Shown here in pieces: positions 1 to 5,594 of a stretch of 8,306 nt of DNA; within the stretch, counting starts at the first letter, position 1; every line of letters begins with the position of its first letter. Source of the stretch: Bacillota bacterium (GTDB taxonomy: Bacteria; Bacillota; UBA4882; UBA8346); assembly GCA_028282485.1 (NCBI GenBank), contig JANQHU010000043.1, positions 1 to 8,306 of the forward strand, in the 5' to 3' direction. Under the pieces are notes generated by a model that had not been told where the DNA came from, searched no databases, and was given only the letters and a program-made list of their open reading frames with translations. The position numbers were made by a program, and so were the translations under genes.

Positions 1-2
1 AA

Positions 3-47
3 GCCGCTCTTTTTATTGGTAAACAAGAACAGATCATTACTGCCTAA
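3..47 (+). CDS. 3' end of an upstream gene (partial)
   Basis: The third reading frame is open from the window edge and reads AALFIGKQEQIITA before a TAA stop at 45-47. The other two forward frames give less protein-like tails, and one stops already at 27 or earlier. With fourteen residues visible, the product cannot be named. It lies on the same strand as the sporulation operon, 81 bases upstream of the next start, so it may be an earlier member of the same transcription unit. It could also be a chance open stretch. Confidence 0.4.
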   Translation, partial: AALFIGKQEQIITA

Positions 48-128
48 TAAAAGTTAAAAGTTTATAAAAAAGCTCATAAAAAAAGTAAATTAAGGCCAAA
101 CTAAGTAATAAAAGGAGGTTTATCATAG
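48..128 (+). promoter_or_regulatory. AT-rich leader with strong RBS before the DUF1614 gene
   Basis: This 81-base gap is almost pure A/T and ends in a strong Shine-Dalgarno sequence, AAAGGAGG at 111-118, placed 10 bases before the GTG start at 129. A CATAAAA stretch at 75-81 loosely resembles a sporulation sigma factor -10 element, but no convincing -35 partner is visible. No hairpin terminator for the upstream gene is seen, so read-through from upstream is possible. The RBS is clear; any promoter here is speculative. Confidence 0.45.
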
Positions 129-791
129 GTGACGGGAATAGTATTGTTGGTTGGAATTATGATTCTCATCTTTTTAGGATTAGCACAAACAGTGCTTGAT
201 AAGCTTTATTTAAGTGATCGAGGGGGGTTAATATTTGTCGGAGCCATTGTTTTAGGTAGTTTTATTGATATCCCTTTGTGGCGCGACCCGCAGGTGAGTA
301 TTAATGTAGGAGGAGCAATTTTGCCCATTGCACTAGCCATTTATGTTCTTGTTAAGGCTGGGACGGCCAAAGAATGGATTCGGGCGATCATTGGAATTTT
401 TTTAACCGCCGGGCTGCTCTATGGCATCAACAAGTTTTATCGTTTTGATATTAATCAGGGTTTTATGGAGCCCCAGTATTTATGGGGAATTGTTGCCGGA
501 ATCGTGGCTTATATTGCCGGGCGTTCACGTCGTTTATCCTTTATTATCGCTACTTTAGGAATATTAAGCTTAGATATTGCCCATATCATTGAAGCTAATC
601 GGAGTGGCTATAATGTCCCCACCCAAATTGGTGGGGCGGGCTTTTTTGATACCATCTTTATAGCGGGAATCTTAGCTGTCTTATTGGCAGAAATTATTGG
701 CGAAGGTAGGGAGGCACTCCAAGGGGGACCGGCGACTACCAATCGGCCGGAAAAATTAGAAGAGAGCCTTGAAAAACCGGACGCGGAATAA
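129..791 (+). CDS. DUF1614 family multi-pass membrane protein
   Basis: A 220-residue integral membrane protein of unknown function, read as DUF1614. About seven hydrophobic segments lie near residues 2-20, 32-48, 60-76, 83-101, 117-131, 136-153 and 173-190. Two glycine-rich signatures support the family: SINVGGAILPI (57-67) and the stretch 166-187, whose core is IGGAGFFD followed by IAGILAVLLAE. The last 30 residues are charged and hydrophilic and probably lie in the cytoplasm. The GTG start is fixed by AAAGGAGG 10 bases upstream. It is followed after 30 bases by spoIIP, so a role in the sporulating cell is inferred from context only; no activity is known to me for the family. The family call rests on recalled motifs, not a profile search. 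Confidence 0.75.
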   Translation: MTGIVLLVGIMILIFLGLAQTVLDKLYLSDRGGLIFVGAIVLGSFIDIPLWRDPQVSINVGGAILPIALAIYVLVKAGTAKEWIRAIIGIFLTAGLLYGINKFYRFDINQGFMEPQYLWGIVAGIVAYIAGRSRRLSFIIATLGILSLDIAHIIEANRSGYNVPTQIGGAGFFDTIFIAGILAVLLAEIIGEGREALQGGPATTNRPEKLEESLEKPDAE

Positions 792-801
792 AATAACTAA
801 G

Positions 802-807
802 AAGGAG
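802..807 (+). promoter_or_regulatory. Ribosome binding site of spoIIP
   Basis: AAGGAG lies 2 bases before a GTG at 810 and 14 bases before an in-frame ATG at 822. Two bases is too close for initiation and fourteen is rather long, so neither start is ideal. I prefer the ATG at 822 because it gives a normal signal-anchor beginning MKLKQQ. The GTG would add only four residues. Confidence 0.6.
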
Positions 808-821
808 TAGTGGTCACGTTT

Positions 822-1943
822 ATGAAACTGAAACAACAGGTTTCATTCCTCTTCTTATTGTTCACTATCCTAACTATCTCAATAACTACCTATGGGGAAA
901 AGGAGCTATCGGGAGAATTTTTTACTCTAAAGGAAGAAAATTCACAGAAAATTATTACGGAAACGGCCCACTGGGTGGTGCAAGGGGATCGTTATCTCAC
1001 CGAAGCTAATCAACTCTATCAGGTGGAAAAAACCAAGGGAAGAACCGCATTCGTGAAATTAATCCAACAAGAAAAGAAGGTTAACCTGGGATTAACTAAC
1101 CTAACTAATATTATTAGCGGGCTATTCCGGTTTGATTTTTTAAGAGGAGAAAGTAATAGTCAAAAAGGCTTGGTAGGAATTTACCATACTCATACCGATG
1201 AGAGTTACCAACCTTCGGATGGGGCTGCAAGTCAGCGGGGCAATGGGGGAATCATCAAGGTAGGTGATTCTTTAGCAAAAGCTTTAAAAAAACAAGGTGT
1301 ACCAGTCGAACATATTGAGACACCTCATGATCCCCATGATGCCATGGCCTACGATCGTTCCCGGCGCACCGCAGCTAAGTTAATTAAAAAGCAACCTTCC
1401 TGTTTAATTGATGTTCATCGGGATGCCGTACCTCCGGAACGTTATACCGGCTATGTTAATAACCAAAAAGTAACTAAAATTCAACTAGTGGTGGGACGGC
1501 AAAATCCCAACTTTGAAGCAACCAATAAGTTTGCCAAACAGATCAAAGCCAAAGTTGATGCAAAGTATCCCGGCTTAATTAAAGGTATTTTTTACGGTAA
1601 GGGCAAGTATAATCAAGATTTAGGCCCGCGCACCATTATTTTAGAATTTGGGACTGATAAAAATTTACGGGAAGATGCCGAGAAGGCAGCCGGGCTTTTT
1701 GCTGCTGCTGCAAGTGGGGTTCTCTCTCGAGGAGAAGGAAAAGGTTCTTTAGGAAGAAGTAGCCTACGCAATCTTTTTTGGATCTTAGCTATAGTAGTTG
1801 GGGGCGTTATCTTATTTTTAATCATTAATCGTAGTAATTTATCAGATATTACCAAGGAATTCACCGGAGCTGTTGGTGAAACGAATAAGGATTCCGAAAA
1901 AAAGAGTGATTCGGAAAAAGAGTCTCAGCAAAAAACGGAATGA
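822..1943 (+). CDS. spoIIP: Stage II sporulation protein P, peptidoglycan amidase/endopeptidase
   Basis: SpoIIP is the cell-wall hydrolase of the SpoIID-SpoIIM-SpoIIP engulfment complex. It cleaves stem peptides and cross-links while SpoIID removes the denuded glycan. This 373-residue copy has a basic start and one hydrophobic anchor (about residues 7-23), a linker, then the catalytic domain (about 115-300). Visible zinc-amidase motifs are YHTHTDES (H122, H124, E127), DVHRD (197-201, H199), LVVG followed by NPNFE, YNQDLGPR, and ILEFG with E275, all in the order expected for the family. Unusually, a second hydrophobic helix lies at about 318-336, followed by a highly charged Lys/Glu/Ser tail. 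The SpoIIP known from Bacillus has only the N-terminal anchor. The stop codon overlaps the next start (ATGA), so translation is coupled to the DUF3189 gene. Start choice (822 versus 810) is the main uncertainty. Confidence 0.93.
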   Translation: MKLKQQVSFLFLLFTILTISITTYGEKELSGEFFTLKEENSQKIITETAHWVVQGDRYLTEANQLYQVEKTKGRTAFVKLIQQEKKVNLGLTNLTNIISGLFRFDFLRGESNSQKGLVGIYHTHTDESYQPSDGAASQRGNGGIIKVGDSLAKALKKQGVPVEHIETPHDPHDAMAYDRSRRTAAKLIKKQPSCLIDVHRDAVPPERYTGYVNNQKVTKIQLVVGRQNPNFEATNKFAKQIKAKVDAKYPGLIKGIFYGKGKYNQDLGPRTIILEFGTDKNLREDAEKAAGLFAAAASGVLSRGEGKGSLGRSSLRNLFWILAIVVGGVILFLIINRSNLSDITKEFTGAVGETNKDSEKKSDSEKESQQKTE

Positions 1944-2413
1944 AAATTGTATTTTATTGCTATGGGGGAGCCCATGCCTCACAAACGGCCGCAGCTTTAT
2001 ATTTAGGGAGCATTCCCCCCGAAAATCCGCCCCCATTAACTATTTTTCAGCAAATTACTTATTTTGACCGCATTACTCAAGCCGAACATGGTCAATTAAA
2101 GTATATTGGCACTGATAATTTTAATAATCAGATCTATACTTTAGCTTGTCGTCATTCTGTGAAAACAATCACTAATTTGATTAAAGCTTTTAGTATTTTA
2201 AGTGGTGAGAATCCAGGAGAATATCTATATGTAAATTGCTTACAACTCTTTAATCCCTTGATGGTTTTGGGAGGTTATTTATCTAGAGGGTGCGGCTGGA
2301 TTAAAATTGGTCGGCCCTTAGTAACCTTAGGAACTTATTTTTCCTTTGGCTTTATTTTAAAATTAGTCGAAAATACCCGAATGAAAGTGGCGAGTATTCA
2401 GAAAAATGTCTAA
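1940..2413 (+). CDS. DUF3189 family protein, first copy
   Basis: A 157-residue protein I recognise as DUF3189, a family of unknown function found mainly in spore-forming Firmicutes. The N-terminus starts with a beta strand leading into YGGAH (residues 8-12). A second conserved block at 111-132 contains GGYLSRG, IGRPL and VTLGT. There is no signal peptide, and the hydrophobic patches look like buried core strands and helices, so it is probably cytoplasmic. The P-loop-like glycine turn after the first strand suggests a Rossmann-type fold, but that is inference. The ATG overlaps the spoIIP stop by four bases and no good Shine-Dalgarno sequence precedes it. Its translation therefore probably depends on ribosomes finishing spoIIP. 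Confidence 0.8.
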   Translation: MKIVFYCYGGAHASQTAAALYLGSIPPENPPPLTIFQQITYFDRITQAEHGQLKYIGTDNFNNQIYTLACRHSVKTITNLIKAFSILSGENPGEYLYVNCLQLFNPLMVLGGYLSRGCGWIKIGRPLVTLGTYFSFGFILKLVENTRMKVASIQKNV

Positions 2414-2882
2414 ACAAACAATCTATTTTTGTGGGAGTAATCATTTAGCTGTATTAATAGTAGCCAGCCTTTATTTGCAGCGTTTACCAAATACAGCCAT
2501 TCCCACCTTTAAAGAATTAGAAAAAGTGCTTGATTTATGGTGCTCCACCAGGGGCTTATTAGGGTATCCGGTCTTTTGTGGCGAGACCAAAAAAGGAGAA
2601 AGAATCCATACTCTTTTTTTGGATCAAGATCGGCAAATTGTTTTCCAAACTCTTACTTGTTTGGAAAGAGAGTATCCTCAGCTTTGTTCTTTCTTTTTTA
2701 TTCCGGTAATCACTAAAATTAATTTTTTGCCTAACGGATTAACTAAAAAATTTACTAGTTTTTTTTATAATAGTACCTTTAGCAAAAAAAGAATCTATCG
2801 GCAGATTCAGAAAAACTATTGGCTTTTGGTAGCTCTAATTAAAAAATGGCAGGAGGGAATAATTTGGCAAAAAGACGAATAA
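2406..2882 (+). CDS. DUF3189-like protein, diverged second copy
   Basis: A 158-residue protein that appears to be a paralogue of the gene before it. It has the same length, the same opening strand, and a glycine turn followed by an invariant histidine (FCGSNH, residues 8-13, against YCYGGAH in the first copy). A short helix then ends in ASLYL, against AALYL. The rest has diverged: the GRPLVTLGT block is not recognisable, and the C-terminal third is rich in Lys, Phe and Tyr. It overlaps the preceding gene by 8 bases and has no strong ribosome binding site, which indicates translational coupling. The pair may form a heteromer, but this is inferred only from tandem position and equal length. Function unknown; membership in DUF3189 is likely rather than certain. 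Confidence 0.68.
   Translation: MSKQTIYFCGSNHLAVLIVASLYLQRLPNTAIPTFKELEKVLDLWCSTRGLLGYPVFCGETKKGERIHTLFLDQDRQIVFQTLTCLEREYPQLCSFFFIPVITKINFLPNGLTKKFTSFFYNSTFSKKRIYRQIQKNYWLLVALIKKWQEGIIWQKDE
2851..2857 (+). promoter_or_regulatory. Ribosome binding site setting the TTG start of spoVAE
   Basis: AGGAGGG ends 6 bases before TTG at 2864. The upstream in-frame ATG at 2846 precedes this element and has no Shine-Dalgarno sequence of its own. Starting at the TTG gives MAKRRIIIVTDGD, which matches the usual short N-terminus of this family. Confidence 0.85.
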
Positions 2883-3436
2883 TTATTGTGACAGACGGGG
2901 ATCGAATTGCCCAAAAAATAGTTGGGAAAGTAGCCGCCAACATTAAGGGGCGAGCCGTCCCCTTATCCGGCGGTAATCCGACTCCTACTTCGGGAGAAGA
3001 GATCTTAAAAGCCATCAAAAAAACCCCTCATGATCCGGTATTAATAATGATTGATGATTGTGGGGATGCCGGACGCGGCGAAGGGGAGCAAGCTTTACGA
3101 ATCATTGCTAATGATCCCGAAATTGAGATTATTGGAGCGATTGCCGTAGCCTCGAATACGGCTGCGGTTCAGGGAGCTATGGTTAATCTTTCTATTACTA
3201 AAGAAGGCCAAGTAGTAGAAATGGCAGTTGATAAAAACGGCCAGGCAAAACCGGAACAAGCAAAGAGAGTTTATGGTGATACAGTTGATATTTTTAACGA
3301 ATTAAATATTCCCATAATCGTGGGGATCGGCGATCTCGGAAAGACTAGTAATGTCGATTTACCGGAAAATGGAGCCAAGCTGACGACAATGGCAGTAGAA
3401 GAGATTTTAAAAAGAAGTCCCGTCACGGTATCGTAA
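2864..3436 (+). CDS. spoVAEA: Stage V sporulation protein AE (SpoVAEa-type, soluble)
   Basis: A 190-residue soluble protein matching the SpoVAE C-terminal family, called SpoVAEa in Bacillus subtilis (about 203 residues). There it belongs to the spoVA operon, whose products move calcium-dipicolinate during spore formation and germination. Conserved blocks are IIVTDGD (7-13), GGNPTPTSGEE (36-46), IDDCGDAGRGEGEQA (63-77), AVASNT (94-99), GDTVDIFN (138-145) and IIVGIGDLGK (151-160). No signal peptide or membrane segment is seen. The clustered Asp/Gly turns look like nucleotide- or metal-binding loops, which is inference. TTG is chosen because of AGGAGGG 6 bases upstream; the coding region then overlaps the DUF3189-like gene by 19 bases. 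The usual partners spoVAC, spoVAD and spoVAF are absent from the window, so this copy stands apart from a spoVA operon. Confidence 0.88.
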   Translation: MAKRRIIIVTDGDRIAQKIVGKVAANIKGRAVPLSGGNPTPTSGEEILKAIKKTPHDPVLIMIDDCGDAGRGEGEQALRIIANDPEIEIIGAIAVASNTAAVQGAMVNLSITKEGQVVEMAVDKNGQAKPEQAKRVYGDTVDIFNELNIPIIVGIGDLGKTSNVDLPENGAKLTTMAVEEILKRSPVTVS

Positions 3437-3543
3437 AGAGAGAATTATGTGAATTAAAATAGTTAACAGAAATAGCAGGAAATATGAAGTTAGTTACGAA
3501 TAATCTTTTTAAAAAGTATGATCTAAGATGAGGTGACTTCATT
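3437..3543 (+). promoter_or_regulatory. Gap between spoVAE and the activase genes
   Basis: This 107-base gap contains no terminator hairpin with a T run, so transcripts could pass from the sporulation operon into the activase genes. A self-complementary 12-mer, CTTTTTAAAAAG, lies at 3505-3516; it has no loop and is simply an A/T palindrome. TATGAT at 3517-3522 resembles a -10 box with only a poor -35 match (TTACGA, 17 bases upstream), and it sits very close to the ribosome binding site. The clear element is GAGGTGA at 3530-3536, an extended Shine-Dalgarno match 7 bases before the GTG start at 3544. Confidence 0.4.
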
Positions 3544-4476
3544 GTGATAATTGGTCTTCCGCAAGGCTTATTATATTTCTGGTTTGCCCCTTTGTGGCGA
3601 GAGTATTGGCAAAAAGTAAACTGTAGTGTAATTTCTTCACCGCCAACCGATCGCCAACTGATGATGACAGGGGTAGGGAGTACTCTGGACGAAATCTGTT
3701 TGCCCATTAAAATCTTTATTGGGCATGTTAAATGGTTGGTCCCCAAAGTCGATAAAGTAATGATCCCTCATTTGGTAAAAATTGAACCCAAAGCCTTTAT
3801 TTGCCCCAAGTTTATGGGATTGCCGGATATTGTACGACACACCGTTCCGGAAATTGGGGAGAAGATGTTAGTAGTGAAGTTTGATCACCCTAAAACTAAT
3901 TTTAAACAGGCCTTAGACCAGGCAGCCCGGCAACTGGGTCTAAAACCTCCCAAGAAGGAGTTTGACTTACAAAATCAGTTGCAAGGGGAGCGAATCTGGC
4001 CCGGACTTCTCAATTTAAATTTTCAAAAAATGTTGAATCAGCAAACTGAAAATAATCTAAAAATCGGAGTTCTAGGTCATCCATATTGTATCTATGACCC
4101 TTGTTTTAATTTGGAGTTATTAAAGCGTTTAAGGGAGAATGATCTTACCTATTATACTCCGGAGATGACTCCTATTTGCTATCAAGGGCAAGGGGCCGGG
4201 AGTTTAGAAAAAGATTTATTTTGGACTCTCGGTCGCTTACAGTTTGATGCCTTAGAGTGGATGTTAGAAGAGTTGAATGTGGATGGATTTATACATATTA
4301 GCACTTTTGCTTGTGGTCCGGAAGCAATTGTGGGGGAGTTATTAGAAAAACGCATTCGTCAGGCCAATAAACCAATTTTAAAGTTGAATTACGAAGAACA
4401 TAGTGGTGAGGCTGGTGTGATCACCCGGCTGGAAGCCTTTTTAGATCTAATGAAATACAGGTGTCAAGTATGTTAA
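3544..4476 (+). CDS. CoA protein activase, COG3580-like (acyl-CoA dehydratase activase-related)
   Basis: A 310-residue cytoplasmic protein of the 'acyl-CoA dehydratase activase-related' group. Its family is often found beside, or fused to, the HgdC-type ATPase that reduces (R)-2-hydroxyacyl-CoA dehydratases. Typical features are an opening strand MIIGLPQGLL, ICLPIK with C52 (residues 51-56), ICPKF with C87, GHPYCIYDP with C182 and C187, ICYQ with C212, FACGPE with C257, and the family-wide C-terminal block EEHSGEAG (284-291) followed by TRLEAF. These repeated cysteines suggest iron-sulfur or thiol chemistry, but no ligand set is proven. The GTG start follows a GAGGTGA ribosome binding site. 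The end overlaps the next gene by 7 bases, and the two products are distant paralogues. The reaction is not known; electron transfer to a dehydratase-like partner is inferred from the family. Confidence 0.82.
   Translation: MIIGLPQGLLYFWFAPLWREYWQKVNCSVISSPPTDRQLMMTGVGSTLDEICLPIKIFIGHVKWLVPKVDKVMIPHLVKIEPKAFICPKFMGLPDIVRHTVPEIGEKMLVVKFDHPKTNFKQALDQAARQLGLKPPKKEFDLQNQLQGERIWPGLLNLNFQKMLNQQTENNLKIGVLGHPYCIYDPCFNLELLKRLRENDLTYYTPEMTPICYQGQGAGSLEKDLFWTLGRLQFDALEWMLEELNVDGFIHISTFACGPEAIVGELLEKRIRQANKPILKLNYEEHSGEAGVITRLEAFLDLMKYRCQVC
4459..4463 (+). promoter_or_regulatory. Ribosome binding site setting the ATG start at 4470
   Basis: AGGTG lies 6 bases before ATG 4470, inside the end of the preceding gene. 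A GTG at 4461 in the same frame overlaps this element and so is unlikely to be the start. The ATG gives MLKVTIPHLGNSYIPL, the usual beginning of this family. Confidence 0.7.
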
Positions 4477-5594
4477 AAGTAACCATTCCTCATTTAGGAA
4501 ACTCGTACATTCCACTTAGTGCTCTTTTTAGAGAGGTCGGTTTAGAGGTGATTTTACCGCCCCCGATTTCTCAAGAAACAATTGCTCTCGGTGCCAAATT
4601 AGCGCCGGAGTTTGCCTGTCTGCCTTTTAAAATTAATTTAGGCAATTTTGTCGAAACGTTGCGCTCACAAACCATCGACCTAATCTTTATGGCGGGGGGA
4701 GTAGGACCGTGCCGTTTTGGCTACTACGGCCAATTACAACAAGAGATCCTCCGCGCAAACGGATATCAGGTCGACTTTTTAATTTTAGAAGCGCCCAAGA
4801 CTCATCCCCGGGAATTATGGGAGAAGCTCAAAAAATATCTACCTAAGCATCGGCTGACTGATTTTAGCCGGGCTCTTAGTTATGCTTGGCAGAAAGCGAA
4901 GGCGGTGGACACCTTTGATACCCTGGCGAATCAAATACGTCCCCTGGAAAAAAAACCTGGCGCGACCAGTCGTTTGCAAAAAAAATTCTACCATGCATTA
5001 AATGCTGCTGTTCTACATAAAGATATAAAAAAAATTGTTAATAATGCTTTGCAAGAACTGAGTAGTCTGTCGGTGAAAACCGAATTTAAACCGTTAAAGA
5101 TTGTTTTGCTTGGAGAGATCTATATGGTCTTAGAATCTCAAGTGAACTTTAAAATAGAAGAGACCTTAGGAAACATGGGGGTAGAAGTAAAGCGAACCAT
5201 CCATTTTTCGGAATGGGTCTTTGAACACTTATTATTAAGTATTGTAAAACCTAATTGGCGCCAAAAACAGTTTTTGCTGGCCAAATCTTATTTGGATAAT
5301 TTTGTGGGGGGCCATGGCTTGGAAACAGTAGCCCATACAGTTGATGCCGCCGTCAATAATTATCATGGAGTGGTCGAATTAGCCCCTTTTACTTGTATGC
5401 CGGAGATTGTGGCCATGCAGGCTTTGCCAGCAATCACTAAAGATTTGGGGATCCCTGTTTTACCCTTAATTATTGACGAGCATTCTGGAGAAGCCGGAAT
5501 TCGCACTAGGTTGGAGGCCTTTGTGGATATGCTGGCTTACCGTCGTTCCCGTAGTAGAGGAGGAGAATTACTTGAAGTTGTATCTCGGAATTGA
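4470..5594 (+). CDS. CoA protein activase, COG3581-like
   Basis: A 374-residue cytoplasmic protein of the second activase-related family. The N-terminal domain (about 1-110) carries TIPHLGNSYIPL, PPPIS, EFACLPFKINLGNF with C50, and MAGGVGPCRFGYYG with C81. A helical middle follows (about 115-205). A second alpha/beta domain begins at KIVLLGEIYMV (210-220) and ends in PFTCMPE with C309 and DEHSGEAG (336-343) followed by TRLEAFVDMLAYR. The EHSGEAG...TRLEAF block is shared with the gene upstream, showing common ancestry. Three conserved cysteines could bind a cluster, but this is not shown. It overlaps the upstream gene by 7 bases and the ATPase gene by 23 bases, so the three proteins are probably made together and act as one complex. 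In other bacteria the equivalent domains are fused into one very long polypeptide. Confidence 0.85.
   Translation: MLKVTIPHLGNSYIPLSALFREVGLEVILPPPISQETIALGAKLAPEFACLPFKINLGNFVETLRSQTIDLIFMAGGVGPCRFGYYGQLQQEILRANGYQVDFLILEAPKTHPRELWEKLKKYLPKHRLTDFSRALSYAWQKAKAVDTFDTLANQIRPLEKKPGATSRLQKKFYHALNAAVLHKDIKKIVNNALQELSSLSVKTEFKPLKIVLLGEIYMVLESQVNFKIEETLGNMGVEVKRTIHFSEWVFEHLLLSIVKPNWRQKQFLLAKSYLDNFVGGHGLETVAHTVDAAVNNYHGVVELAPFTCMPEIVAMQALPAITKDLGIPVLPLIIDEHSGEAGIRTRLEAFVDMLAYRRSRSRGGELLEVVSRN
5558..5563 (+). promoter_or_regulatory. Ribosome binding site setting the TTG start of the ATPase
   Basis: A full AGGAGG lies 8 bases before TTG 5572. The frame is open upstream to an ATG at 5473, but the extra residues are the out-of-frame image of the preceding gene's conserved C-terminus and have no family match. 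TTG gives the correct N-terminus MKLYLGIDVGS. Confidence 0.9.

Noticed and set aside
75..81. CATAAAA as a sporulation sigma factor -10 element
   Set aside because: There is no matching -35 at the right distance, and the whole leader is A/T-rich, so short matches mean little.
1613..2036. Minus-strand open frames opposite spoIIP and the DUF3189 gene (1613-1864, 1842-2036)
   Set aside because: They lie fully inside strongly supported plus-strand genes, have no family motifs, and lack ribosome binding sites.
3505..3516. Palindrome CTTTTTAAAAAG as a terminator or operator
   Set aside because: It has no loop and no G/C stem, and such A/T palindromes are expected by chance in this composition.
3494..3522. 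Possible vegetative promoter TTACGA-17-TATGAT before the activase genes
   Set aside because: The -35 matches only three of six bases, and the expected start point would fall right on the ribosome binding site, leaving no leader.
3423..3840. Minus-strand open frames at 3423-3746 and 3637-3840
   Set aside because: Mostly antisense to the first activase gene, whose protein carries clear family motifs; no recognisable protein features on the minus strand.
5473..5571. N-terminal extension of the ATPase from ATG 5473
   Set aside because: The extra residues are the out-of-frame reading of the neighbouring gene's conserved C-terminus, and a perfect AGGAGG marks TTG 5572 instead.
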